Assembly (NCBI RefSeq): GCF_015686655.1
Contig: NZ_JADPMP010000003.1
Span: forward strand, 305,559-369,558
DNA length: 64,000 nt
Reading direction: 5' to 3'
Origin: Pontibacter sp. FD36
GTDB lineage: Bacteria; Bacteroidota; Bacteroidia; Cytophagales; Hymenobacteraceae
The translations under genes and the position numbers were made by a program. Positions 54,922 through 63,865 of this stretch are shown here, piece by piece (positions within the stretch are counted from its first letter, which is position 1; each line of letters opens with the position of its first letter). The notes under the pieces are model-generated. The model was not told the DNA's origin. It made no database searches and worked only from the letters and a program-made list of their open reading frames with translations.

Positions 54922-57271
54922 GAAAAAGGAACAGGAGAACACACAGCAAAACCCGATGGCGGGAACAGGTATGGAAACCGGGCCCGGCGCAGCCATGAAC
55001 GATGGCACGGCCACAAAAAAGGCTGGAGGCAAAAAGAAAAGCAAGCAAGAAGAAGGTATAGCCACTGTGGAAGTGCAGTCAGGTGCAGCTGCAGCTCCTG
55101 CCAAAAGAGGCAGGCCGCGTAAATCTGACAGCTCCGAAATGGGAGAGGCGGCGCAGGAGGTAATGGTGAAGCCAAAGCGGGGACGTGCGGCCAAGGCTAC
55201 CACAGCCGAAGCAACGACCACTGCTGAAGAAACAAAACCAAAGCGCGGCAGGTCTGCCAAGTCGGTGACGCAGCAACAGGAGGCGGAGGCACAGAAGACG
55301 GGCTTGTCTACCACGCCAGCACCTGTGATGGAGCAGCCGCATCAGGAACAGACCGGTCCGGTTTATTACGACATCAGCCGCCTGTCAGAGTTTGATATCT
55401 ACCTGTTCCGCGAAGGCCGTCATTTCAACCTGTACGAGAAGCTGGGTTCGCATCTGATGGAGCGACAGGGCACGAAGGGAGCATACTTTGCAGTGTGGGC
55501 CCCGAATGCCGAGCAGGTTTCCGTGATGGGCGATTTCAACTCCTGGAACCGCGAAAGTCACCAGTTGCAGGCGCGGGCTGACGGTTCAGGTATATGGGAA
55601 GGCTTTGTGCCTGATGTGCAGGCAGGTATGCTCTACAAGTACCATATCCGGTCGCGCTACCACATGTACCATGTTGAGAAAAGCGACCCTTTTGCGCTGC
55701 GCCGTGAAAAACCGCCACAAACTGCTTCGGTCGTGCACGAGCTGCACCACAGCTGGCAGGACAACGATTGGCTGGAGCAGCGCAAGTCGCGCCATGGCCA
55801 GCCGCAGCCTTACTCGGTTTACGAATTGCACGTGGGCTCATGGCGTCGCAAGCCAGAAGACAATAATCGTCCGCTGACTTACCGCGAACTCGCCGAGGAG
55901 CTGCCTGCTTATGTCAAGAACCTGGGCTTTACGCATGTGGAGTTCATGCCGGTGATGTACCATCCTTTCAGTGGTTCCTGGGGCTACCAGATCACAGGTT
56001 ACTTTGCAGCGGCCAGTATGTATGGCTCTCCGGAAGATCTGATGTGTCTCATCGATGCCCTGCACCGCGAAGGCATTGGTGTGATCATGGACTGGGTGCC
56101 CTCGCACTTTCCGTCCGACGAGCATGGTCTGGCCTATTTCGACGGGACACACCTGTTTGAGCATGCCGATCCGCGCAAGGGTTATCATCCGGACTGGAAC
56201 AGCTACATCTTCAACTACGGTCGCAACGAGGTACGCTCTTTCCTGATCAGCAACGCCCTGTTCTGGCTCGATAAGTACCACGTGGACGGGCTGCGTGTGG
56301 ATGCCGTGGCTTCCATGCTATACCTGGACTACAGTCGCAAGCATGATGAATGGATCCCGAACGAATTTGGCGGGCGTGAAAACCTGGAGGCTATCTCTTT
56401 CCTGAAAGACTTTAACCATGCCGTGCATGAGCAGTTCCCCGATACCTTGACCATTGCCGAAGAGTCTACGGCGTGGCCCCAGGTGACAGGCAAAGTAGAG
56501 GATGGCGGACTGGGCTTCGATATGAAATGGATGATGGGCTGGATGCATGATACGCTCACATATTTTTCCAAAGATCCGATCTACCGCAGGCATCACCAGG
56601 GCGATATCACGTTTAGTATCATTTACGCCTTCAGCGAGCGCTTTATGCTACCGCTCTCGCATGATGAAGTGGTGCACGGCAAAGGGGCTCTGATCCGTAA
56701 AATGCCGGGCGATGAATGGCAGGCTTTCGCCAATTTGCGGGCGCTTTATACCTACATGTATGCCCATCCAGGGGCGAAACTGCTGTTCATGGGTGGCGAA
56801 ATTGCCCAAAGCAGTGAGTGGAACCACGACAGCAGCCTGGACTGGCACCTGTTGGAGTTTAAGTACCATGCCGGCATTCAAGAGCTTATACGCGCACTGA
56901 ATCATACCTACCGTGATCAGCCTGCTCTCTATAGCAAAGCCTTCGACCCATCAGGCTTCGAGTGGATCGACTTTAACGATGCGCACAATAGTGTGATGAG
57001 TTTCCTGCGCAAGGGTGACCGTCCTGAAGACCAGCTATTAGTAGTTTGCAATTTCACTCCGGGCGTGCACGAGCACTATCGTTTAGGTGTACCGACCGGA
57101 GGCAATTGGGTGGAGGTGTTCAACAGTGATGACGGCCATTTTGGTGGCAGTAATTTCCACAACCATGGTACACTGCAGGCGATACCTGATTCTTTCCACG
57201 GGCATGATTTCTCTGTCGTGCTGAAGTTGCCGCCTATGGCGGTGGTGTATTTTAAGTATCAGCCGGACTAG
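54914..57271 (+). CDS. glgB: 1,4-alpha-glucan branching enzyme with AT-hook-like N-terminal extension
   Basis: A 785-residue GH13 branching enzyme. The CBM48 domain ([24 protein letters not shown]) precedes the barrel: [18 protein letters not shown], nucleophile Asp463 in [16 protein letters not shown], acid/base Glu516 in IAEESTAWP, and [13 protein letters not shown]. The first 140 residues are unusual: low-complexity, rich in Lys, Ala, Thr and Glu, with three RGR cores (KRGRPRK at 64-70, PKRGRAAK at 87-94, PKRGRSAK at 109-116) that look like AT-hooks. The ATG at 54914 is used because it overlaps the treS-mak stop; starting at the folded domain would need an unlikely internal start. Confidence 0.95.
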   Translation: MAKKKEQENTQQNPMAGTGMETGPGAAMNDGTATKKAGGKKKSKQEEGIATVEVQSGAAAAPAKRGRPRKSDSSEMGEAAQEVMVKPKRGRAAKATTAEATTTAEETKPKRGRSAKSVTQQQEAEAQKTGLSTTPAPVMEQPHQEQTGPVYYDISRLSEFDIYLFREGRHFNLYEKLGSHLMERQGTKGAYFAVWAPNAEQVSVMGDFNSWNRESHQLQARADGSGIWEGFVPDVQAGMLYKYHIRSRYHMYHVEKSDPFALRREKPPQTASVVHELHHSWQDNDWLEQRKSRHGQPQPYSVYELHVGSWRRKPEDNNRPLTYRELAEELPAYVKNLGFTHVEFMPVMYHPFSGSWGYQITGYFAAASMYGSPEDLMCLIDALHREGIGVIMDWVPSHFPSDEHGLAYFDGTHLFEHADPRKGYHPDWNSYIFNYGRNEVRSFLISNALFWLDKYHVDGLRVDAVASMLYLDYSRKHDEWIPNEFGGRENLEAISFLKDFNHAVHEQFPDTLTIAEESTAWPQVTGKVEDGGLGFDMKWMMGWMHDTLTYFSKDPIYRRHHQGDITFSIIYAFSERFMLPLSHDEVVHGKGALIRKMPGDEWQAFANLRALYTYMYAHPGAKLLFMGGEIAQSSEWNHDSSLDWHLLEFKYHAGIQELIRALNHTYRDQPALYSKAFDPSGFEWIDFNDAHNSVMSFLRKGDRPEDQLLVVCNFTPGVHEHYRLGVPTGGNWVEVFNSDDGHFGGSNFHNHGTLQAIPDSFHGHDFSVVLKLPPMAVVYFKYQPD

Positions 57272-57303
57272 TCTTATATGATTGGATTGGTTTGAAGCCA
57301 ATG

Positions 57304-57346
57304 AAAAAGAGAGCGTCTGTTCTGATTGAATAGACGCTCTCTTTTT
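57304..57346. terminator. Terminator between glgB and a convergent gene
   Basis: AAAAAGAGAGCGTCT (57304-57318) pairs with AGACGCTCTCTTTTT (57332-57346), a perfect 15-bp stem whose A/T ends suit both strands. Confidence 0.93.
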
Positions 57347-57379
57347 GTGCTCAGGTATAGCTAAGCTTCCCCAAGTTAT

Positions 57380-57979
57380 TTATTTCCCCTTACGCAACGG
57401 AAAAAGTCTCCAGATGCCGAGTCTATGCTTGCCTTCCTCTTCCGGCATTTCCGTTTCTGATACTGACCGTACGTCTTCAATCGAGTAGAAAGCGTTGGGG
57501 TTGTAGTCGCGGATGATCTGGATAACCTCCTGTAGCTTCTTGCGCTTGACGATCATGAAAAGCAGGTTCACCTTACCCCTGGTGCCTTTGGCGTCGAGGG
57601 CGGTGAGGCGGTAGCCACGGCCGGCCAGGCGGTCGATCAGCTGATCGCCTGAGTCGACGGTGATGACGCGCACCACCACTTGGCCCAAAGCCAGTTTCTG
57701 CTCAATGCGGAGGCCCAGGAAGTTACCGGTTGCAAAGCCGGCTGCCCAGGCAAAGTAAGAGGCAAAATTGCTCAGGTTTTGCATCACCTGTGTAATGGCT
57801 ACCAGCCAGATGAGCACTTCAACGAACCCCAGCAAAGGGGCAATCACTTTGTCACCTTTCGAAATAAAAACAATGCGCAGAGTGCCCAGCGTCACGTCCA
57901 TAATCCGGGCCAGAAATATAAGTACAGGTATAATGACCCAATTGACGAGTTCAGGGTCAATTCCTTTGAAGTAATCCAT
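57380..57979 (-). CDS. UPF0316 membrane protein (DUF2179/DUF5698)
   Basis: A 199-residue protein with three N-terminal membrane segments (VIIPVLIFLARIMDVTLGTLRI, VLIWLVAITQVMQN, and a third near residues 72-90) and a C-terminal soluble DUF2179-type domain (VITVDSGDQLIDRLAGRGYRLTALDAKG). This is the UPF0316 architecture, whose function is unknown. It sits downstream of the mechanosensitive channel gene on the same strand, with a gap of about 34 bases, so they may be co-transcribed. Confidence 0.9.
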   Translation of the reverse strand: MDYFKGIDPELVNWVIIPVLIFLARIMDVTLGTLRIVFISKGDKVIAPLLGFVEVLIWLVAITQVMQNLSNFASYFAWAAGFATGNFLGLRIEQKLALGQVVVRVITVDSGDQLIDRLAGRGYRLTALDAKGTRGKVNLLFMIVKRKKLQEVIQIIRDYNPNAFYSIEDVRSVSETEMPEEEGKHRLGIWRLFPLRKGK

Positions 57980-58013
57980 GTTTTGGTTTATCCTTTGGCA
58001 AATGTGTAAGCTG

Positions 58014-59096
58014 TTACTGTGTTCGGTCAGAAATGGTTTCCTGATCCAGGGAGGCCCGGATTTTAGGCAGGGCTTCCGGGTGGTGCTCCTGTATAAAGGT
58101 AATAAGTTTTTCGCGGATATGGCACCTCAAATCCCAGGCTGCGCCGGAACTGGGGGCACTCACCATCACCCGCAGCTCCAGGGTACGCTCTTTCGCATCT
58201 GTTACCTGCAGGTTTTGCACCTGGCGGTCCCACAGCGGCGTATTTTCGAGGATGTGAGCTAGCTCAGCCCGTATTTTCTCGATCGGGGCACGGTAGTCCA
58301 GGTATAGGTGTACTGTGGCCAGGATGTCGGAGCTGCTGCGGGTCCAGTTCTGGAAGGGCTTCTCGATAAAGTAGTTGAGCGGCAGCACCATGCGGCGGTT
58401 GTCCCAGATGCGCAGGACCACATAAGTCAGCGTAATTTCCTCTACCCGGCCAAACTCACCCTCGAGCACCAGCACATCGTCAATGCGGATGGGCTGTGAG
58501 AAGGCAATCTGCAAACCGGCCAGCAGGTTGGACAAAGAGCGTTGGGCTGCAAAACCTACGATGATGCCCGCTATACCTGCCGACGTCAGCATACCGGTGC
58601 CCAGCTTGCGAACCGGCTCAAAGGACAGTAACATGAGCGAAATAGTGATGAAACTAATCAGCACCATAGACAGCTTTTTGATAAACTGCAGCTGTGTGAT
58701 CAGGCGCCGCTCCCGTATGTTGTCTTCTTTGGTAATGTTGTACCTGAGCCGCACCATATCTTGCACCACAAACACCAAATGCAGCAGAATCCAGCCAAAT
58801 CCGGCAATATTCAGCAGTTCGATCAGGCGTCTGAAAAAATAGTACTGATCAGGCGTAAAAGGTGTGGAACTGAGCACAAAAGCGGCAAAGAGCAGCGGTA
58901 TAAAAAAGGTAAGAGGTCGGTCAAGGTGGCGCGTAACCGAGGCCATCAGCTGTGGGCTGGTCTTGCGGTTATAAAGATTTAGCAGCCAGAAGAGCAGCAC
59001 TTTCACCAGCAGTCCTACCAATATGGCAACACCCATGATCAGTAATCCGAGTGCAAGATGATCCAGTTCAGCTAAAAATTGAGATAATCGTTGCAT
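58014..59096 (-). CDS. Mechanosensitive ion channel (MscS family)
   Basis: A 360-residue membrane channel. Four or so helices occupy residues 15-160. The pore-lining TM3 region is GTGMLTSAGIAGIIVGFAAQRSLSNLLAGLQIAFSQPIRI, here seen at about residues 166-205, followed by the beta domain DDVLVLEGEFGRVEEITLTYVVLRIWDNRRMVLPLNYF. It should open on hypo-osmotic shock. Its place between the trehalose genes is consistent with a role in osmotic adaptation (inference). Confidence 0.92.
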   Translation of the reverse strand: MQRLSQFLAELDHLALGLLIMGVAILVGLLVKVLLFWLLNLYNRKTSPQLMASVTRHLDRPLTFFIPLLFAAFVLSSTPFTPDQYYFFRRLIELLNIAGFGWILLHLVFVVQDMVRLRYNITKEDNIRERRLITQLQFIKKLSMVLISFITISLMLLSFEPVRKLGTGMLTSAGIAGIIVGFAAQRSLSNLLAGLQIAFSQPIRIDDVLVLEGEFGRVEEITLTYVVLRIWDNRRMVLPLNYFIEKPFQNWTRSSSDILATVHLYLDYRAPIEKIRAELAHILENTPLWDRQVQNLQVTDAKERTLELRVMVSAPSSGAAWDLRCHIREKLITFIQEHHPEALPKIRASLDQETISDRTQ

Positions 59097-59380
59097 AAGC
59101 TAAAAACAGTCAGGTTTAACGTCCTGTGAACGCCTCTCACATACGCTTATTCAGCAAGATGGGTATCTCCTGCCAGGTAAATGCTTCTGTGTCAGGAGGA
59201 GATTTTTATTTAATAGAAAAATGACTATATAGTTAAAACGTGCATGCAACTATATCCGTATGATATAAAGACTGCCTGTACCACAAATAGGCGGAGAATT
59301 TTTTTGAATCCGGACACTGAATGCTGTTGGACCACACCCTGGGCTAGCAGCTGCAGAAGCCTGACATAAGGTATAATCAC

Positions 59381-61588
59381 ATGGCAAAATTGATTATTGT
59401 ATCAAACCGACTCCCTGTAAAGCTGCAGGAAAGCGAAGGTCGGCTTGATTTTAAACCGAGTGAGGGAGGCCTCGCAACGGGGTTAGGCTCTATCTACAAA
59501 AAGAAGAACAACCTTTGGATTGGCTGGCCTGGCATGGTAGTAGAAGATGAGACGCAACAGCAGCAAATCATCGACAACCTGAACGGGCAAAACATGCACC
59601 CCGTCTTTCTTTCCGATAAAGAGATAAAAGAGTTTTACGAGGGCTTCAGCAACGAAACGCTGTGGCCTACTTTCCACTACTTCAGTCAGTACGCTATATA
59701 TGAACAGCAGCTTTGGGAAACTTATGTTGAGGTAAATCAAAAGTATTGCGACGAGCTGGTGAAGGTGGCCGAGCCAGATGACACCATCTGGGTACATGAC
59801 TACCAGTTGCTGTTGCTGCCTTCTATGCTGCGCGAAAAGCTGCCGGATAGCACCATTGGCTTCTTTCAGCACATTCCTTTCCCGTCTTACGAGGTTTTCC
59901 GCCTCTTACCCTGGCGCAAAGAACTGTTGGAAGGTATGCTGGGCTCCGACCTGATCGGTTTCCATACCTACGACGACATGCGCCACTTCCTGAGCTCCGT
60001 CAACCGACTGGTAGGCCACGGCAGTACGCATGGCTGGATCAACACCGGTAACCGATCCCTGCTAGTCGACTCTTTCCCGATGGGGATAGACTATGAAAAG
60101 TATGAGCAGACAGCTGAAAGTGAGGAGGTTAAAAAACGTGAAAAGATCTATCGTAACAACCTGCATTCCAAAAAGATAATACTTTCCATCGACCGTCTGG
60201 ACTATTCCAAAGGTATACCGCAGCGCCTATTAGCATTTGAGCTGTTTTTGGAGCGCTACCCGGAGTTTCACGAGAAGGTAACACTGGTAATGCTGGTGGT
60301 GCCGTCGCGCGATGCCGTGGAGAAGTATAAGGAACTGAAAGAGGAGGTGGATGAATTGGTAGGCCGTATAAATGGCAATTACAGCCACATGAACTGGAAC
60401 CCGATCCAGTATTTCTACCGCTCTTACCCACTGGAGACGCTTTCTGCCTTCTACCGCATGGCCGATGTGGCGCTGGTAACCCCTATGCGCGACGGCATGA
60501 ACCTGGTATGCAAGGAGTATGTGGCCAGCAAGCTCGACCAGAAAGGCGTGCTGATCCTGAGCGAGATGGCGGGTGCTTCGAAGGAGCTTTCAGAGGCCTT
60601 GCTCATTAATCCGAACGATATCAACCAGATGGTGGAAACGCTGCACACGGCCCTGACCATGCCGGAAGAAGTGCAGCAGCAGCATATGCGGCACATGCAG
60701 GAGTCGCTACGCAGGTATAACATCCACCATTGGGTGAGCATGTTCATGGACCGTCTCTCTTACGTGAAGATCAAGCAGCTGTCTATGGCAACTACTTACC
60801 TCGACGAGGCGACTTACCAGGAGCTCAGCAATTCCTACGAAGAAGCAAGTTCCCGCCTGTTCTTCCTAGAGTACGACGGCGCCCTGGTCGACTACCACAA
60901 CCGTCCGCTGATGGCCGCCCCTGACGAAGATCTGCTAGAGCTTTTGCAGGTGCTGAGCAGCAACTCTAAGAACAGGGTAGTGGTGATAAGCAGTCGTGAA
61001 AAGGACAACATGCAGCGCTGGTTGGGTCATCTGAACATCGACCTTATAGCAGAGCACGGGGTTTGGATAAAACAACGCGGCACCGGCTGGCAAACCATGA
61101 CCAGCCTCATCGACGACTGGAAAAGCGATATCCGCCTGATCCTGGACCTGTACGTGGACCGTACGCCGGGCTCGTTTATCGAAGAGAAAGAGTACTCGCT
61201 GGTTTGGCACTACCGCCGCGTAGAAACAGGTTTAGGTGAGTTACGTGCCCGTGAGTTGGTGAGCCATCTTAATTTCCTGGCCACTAACAGCAATCTGCAG
61301 GTGCTCGACGGGCAAATGGCCGTGGAGATCAAGGCGCAGGAGGTGAGTAAAGGGAAAGCAACCAGCTACTGGCTCAATATGTACCCGCACGACTTCGTGC
61401 TGGCCATTGGCGATGACTGGGGTGATGAGGATATCTTCAAAGCCATGCCGCGTGAGGCCTATACCGTCAAGATTGGTAATACACACTCCGTAGCAAAGTA
61501 TCACCTCGATAGCTGCGAAGAAGCACGCAAGCTCCTGTCACGGCTGATTGGGCTTAAGCAGAAAAAGCTTCCGAAAGAATTGTTGTAA
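59381..61588 (+). CDS. otsA: Trehalose-6-phosphate synthase fused to an OtsB-like domain lacking the nucleophile Asp
   Basis: A 735-residue fusion. Residues about 1-470 are OtsA (GT20), which makes trehalose-6-phosphate from UDP- or similar glucose and glucose-6-phosphate: SNRLPVKL, PSEGGLATGLG, VWVHDYQLL-like WVHDYQLLLLP, SIDRLDYSKGIPQRL and DGMNLVCKEYVA. Residues about 490-725 are a HAD phosphatase OtsB fold. Its motif I reads LEYDGALV, with Glu497 where the family has the phosphorylated Asp of DxDGT, and Ala501 for Thr. Asp499 (the general acid), the KG lysine and GDDWGDEDIF remain. The phosphatase half is therefore probably inactive or weak and may have a structural or regulatory role. 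Confidence 0.93.
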   Translation: MAKLIIVSNRLPVKLQESEGRLDFKPSEGGLATGLGSIYKKKNNLWIGWPGMVVEDETQQQQIIDNLNGQNMHPVFLSDKEIKEFYEGFSNETLWPTFHYFSQYAIYEQQLWETYVEVNQKYCDELVKVAEPDDTIWVHDYQLLLLPSMLREKLPDSTIGFFQHIPFPSYEVFRLLPWRKELLEGMLGSDLIGFHTYDDMRHFLSSVNRLVGHGSTHGWINTGNRSLLVDSFPMGIDYEKYEQTAESEEVKKREKIYRNNLHSKKIILSIDRLDYSKGIPQRLLAFELFLERYPEFHEKVTLVMLVVPSRDAVEKYKELKEEVDELVGRINGNYSHMNWNPIQYFYRSYPLETLSAFYRMADVALVTPMRDGMNLVCKEYVASKLDQKGVLILSEMAGASKELSEALLINPNDINQMVETLHTALTMPEEVQQQHMRHMQESLRRYNIHHWVSMFMDRLSYVKIKQLSMATTYLDEATYQELSNSYEEASSRLFFLEYDGALVDYHNRPLMAAPDEDLLELLQVLSSNSKNRVVVISSREKDNMQRWLGHLNIDLIAEHGVWIKQRGTGWQTMTSLIDDWKSDIRLILDLYVDRTPGSFIEEKEYSLVWHYRRVETGLGELRARELVSHLNFLATNSNLQVLDGQMAVEIKAQEVSKGKATSYWLNMYPHDFVLAIGDDWGDEDIFKAMPREAYTVKIGNTHSVAKYHLDSCEEARKLLSRLIGLKQKKLPKELL

Positions 61589-61609
61589 ATAGGTTATAGT
61601 GAAACAAGT

Positions 61610-61645
61610 AAGCCCCGACTGTTTTAGAGCAGCTCGGGGCTTTTT
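61610..61645 (+). terminator. Terminator of the otsA-otsB gene
   Basis: AAGCCCCGA (61610-61618) pairs with TCGGGGCTT (61634-61642), 15-base loop, followed by T. Confidence 0.9.
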
Positions 61646-61665
61646 GTATCTGCTAGAGGTATAGC

Positions 61666-61872
61666 CTATTGCTGTGACTGCTTGTCAGTCTTCCTGCTAT
61701 ACCTGCGGTAGCTGAATACCAGTGAAATCAGTACCAGTACATTGGCCACCAGTCGCATGTATACATGCTGGTTGGGCACAGAGGTTAGCGAATCCGTAAA
61801 GTCAATGTTCGTCACGTTGTAAATGATCAAACCTATCAGCAGGATGATCAGTACGAGGGCAAATTTCTTCAT
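61666..61872 (-). CDS. Small two-helix membrane protein, unknown function
   Basis: A 68-residue protein with hydrophobic segments at about residues 5-20 (LVLIILLIGLIIY) and 42-58 (LVANVLVLISLVFSY), ending in a basic tail RRYSRKTDKQSQQ. It is unlike any family I recognise. It lies 17 bases after xseB on the same strand and could be its last co-transcribed gene. Confidence 0.65.
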   Translation of the reverse strand: MKKFALVLIILLIGLIIYNVTNIDFTDSLTSVPNQHVYMRLVANVLVLISLVFSYRRYSRKTDKQSQQ

Positions 61873-61889
61873 GAGCTGGTTGGCTATAC

Positions 61890-62156
61890 CTACTGAAACA
61901 AAGTACCACTACCTGCACTGCCTTTCTCAGACTTCGAAGCCGGTTCTTCACAGTTCTCCTCATTGAACACTTGGTTGATGGCGTTCTCGGCGTTGCGCAG
62001 CTTGTCTTTGCAGAATTTGATCAGCAGGGAAGAGCGCTGCACCTTCTGGGTGAGTTCATCCACATCTACTGAGTCACTTTCGATGGCCCGCAGAATCTCC
62101 TCCAGTTCCTGGGTGGCCTCGCGGTAAGTCATTTTGTTTATGTCCTTGTTATTCAT
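61890..62156 (-). CDS. xseB: Exodeoxyribonuclease VII small subunit
   Basis: An 88-residue protein with the XseB pattern MTYREATQELEEILRAIESDSVDVDELTQKVQRS at the N-terminal half and a helical hairpin. It forms exonuclease VII with XseA, degrading single-stranded DNA. The start at 62156 overlaps the xseA stop by eight bases; an in-frame ATG at 62132 gives MTYREATQ and is closer to the family start. Residues after 68 (CEEPASKSEKGSAGSG) are a disordered tail. Confidence 0.92.
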   Translation of the reverse strand: MNNKDINKMTYREATQELEEILRAIESDSVDVDELTQKVQRSSLLIKFCKDKLRNAENAINQVFNEENCEEPASKSEKGSAGSGTLFQ

Positions 62157-63711
62157 TTTCGTCTTTGTTTACAACTAAACTATGCACCTTGCCGTCCTGC
62201 AGGCGCGTCTCGATCACATCTCCCTCTTTCACCTGTCCGATGTGCTTGATGATCTTGCCATTGATCAAGGTCAAGGTATAGCCGCGCAGCAAAAGTTTCT
62301 CCGGATCGTTCGCCTGAATGCGAATCTCCAGCATGTCTAACCGGTGGCTGTCGGAGCTGAGTTTTTTCTGGGCGCTATACTGCAGGCGGTCACTGCATTT
62401 CACGAAGCTGAGCTGACTTCGCTTATGTTTGTCTTTGGCTTCAGTTTCAATGCAATGCACGAGCTTATTCAGGTCCTGCTCCTTCATGTGCAACCAGCGC
62501 TGCCCAATGCCTTCCACACAAACGGTGAGCTCGCTTAGTTCCTTACCGCGCAGGTGCAGCAGGTCTTTGGTATAAGCCTGAAGCAACTTCTCAGAATTCA
62601 GTAACTGGTGCTTCTGGTTTTCGAGGAAACTCTTTGGTTTGAGCAGCAGACTCTTAGAGAAATGCTCCAGCTGTTCCCGGTTTTCCTGCAGATAGCCATT
62701 GGTCAGGTTCGATATCTTCAGGCTCTGCCGTTCCAACTTGTCAGCAGTGAGGCGTATTTGCTGGCTGACGAACATATAAATGCTGTCAAACAGCCCCTCC
62801 ATTTCCGTTTCGAAAGAACGTGCTTTGTCTATCAGATAATTAGCAACAGCCGTCGGAGTCTTCTGGCGGGTATGGGCTACAAGGTCGGCAATACTTTCGT
62901 CGCGCTCATGGCCTATACCTGTTATCACAGGTAGGGGGGCGTTGCCAATAGCAGCGGCAACTTTATAGTCATCAAAACAACCCAGGTCCGTTTGTGAACC
63001 CCCACCGCGGATGATCACGATGGCGTCGAACAGATGGCTATACCTGGCGATCAGGTCCATGGCTTTGGTGATGGAGGCCGGTGCCTCGTTGCCCTGCACC
63101 GTCGCCGGGAATAGCCGTGTGTCGAAGGTATAGCCGTAGCTGTTGTTTTCGAGCTGATGTATAAAATCCTGATAGCCCGCCGCCGTCGCCGACGACACAA
63201 TGGCCAGTCGCTGCGGTACCAGTGGCATTTCCAGCTCCTTGTTTGCCGTCAGCAGTCCTTCGGCCTCCAGGCGCTTCAGGGTTTCCTGCCTTTGCCGGGC
63301 CAGGTCGCCAATGGTATAGTTGGCGTCGATGTTGATGATGTCGAGGCTCAGACCGTAGAGTTCATGAAATCGTACCTGCGCCTGAAAGAGGATTTTGAGT
63401 CCGGCCTTGAGTGGCTGCCCTGTCTTCTCTTCGAAATAACGGCCTAGCATTTGAAAACGGCTGCTCCAGATCGTGGCCCTGGCTTGCGCTTGTATGGCGC
63501 CGCGCGGGTTATCGCCTTTGTCGACCAGGTTGAGGTAGCAGTGCCCCTTGCGCCGGTCCGGCGTTACCTGCGAAACCTCCGCCACCACCCAGTAACTCTC
63601 CGGGAACGCCAGCTCCAGTTCCTCCCGGATCTGCTGGTGCAGTTCGAAGAGCGAAAGCGGAGCGTTGAACTCCTGAGTAACCGAAGTTTGGCTGAAATAA
63701 AACTGGGCCAT
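62149..63711 (-). CDS. xseA: Exodeoxyribonuclease VII large subunit
   Basis: A 520-residue catalytic subunit of exonuclease VII. It has the N-terminal OB fold (FPESYWVVAEVSQVTPDRRKGHCYLNLVDKG over residues 36-65), the catalytic region with LAIVSSATAAGYQDF, AIVIIRGGGSQTDLGCFDDY and PVITGIGHERDESIADLVAHTRQKTPTAVAN, and a long coiled coil from about residue 320 to 460. It is longer than the 450-residue E. coli protein because of this coiled coil. It overlaps xseB. Confidence 0.96.
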   Translation of the reverse strand: MAQFYFSQTSVTQEFNAPLSLFELHQQIREELELAFPESYWVVAEVSQVTPDRRKGHCYLNLVDKGDNPRGAIQAQARATIWSSRFQMLGRYFEEKTGQPLKAGLKILFQAQVRFHELYGLSLDIINIDANYTIGDLARQRQETLKRLEAEGLLTANKELEMPLVPQRLAIVSSATAAGYQDFIHQLENNSYGYTFDTRLFPATVQGNEAPASITKAMDLIARYSHLFDAIVIIRGGGSQTDLGCFDDYKVAAAIGNAPLPVITGIGHERDESIADLVAHTRQKTPTAVANYLIDKARSFETEMEGLFDSIYMFVSQQIRLTADKLERQSLKISNLTNGYLQENREQLEHFSKSLLLKPKSFLENQKHQLLNSEKLLQAYTKDLLHLRGKELSELTVCVEGIGQRWLHMKEQDLNKLVHCIETEAKDKHKRSQLSFVKCSDRLQYSAQKKLSSDSHRLDMLEIRIQANDPEKLLLRGYTLTLINGKIIKHIGQVKEGDVIETRLQDGKVHSLVVNKDENE

Positions 63712-63865
63712 GGGCAGGGTGAAGGATCTAAACCCGAAGATAGTGGTTTTGGGGGAAAGTTATTATCACTAAGTAGGGTTTTATCCTATTCGTTGATATT
63801 GCCTTTTTTATAAAGGGTTATTAGTCAATTAGTATTGTTTATAGTGTTCTCTACTGACTTTGTAT

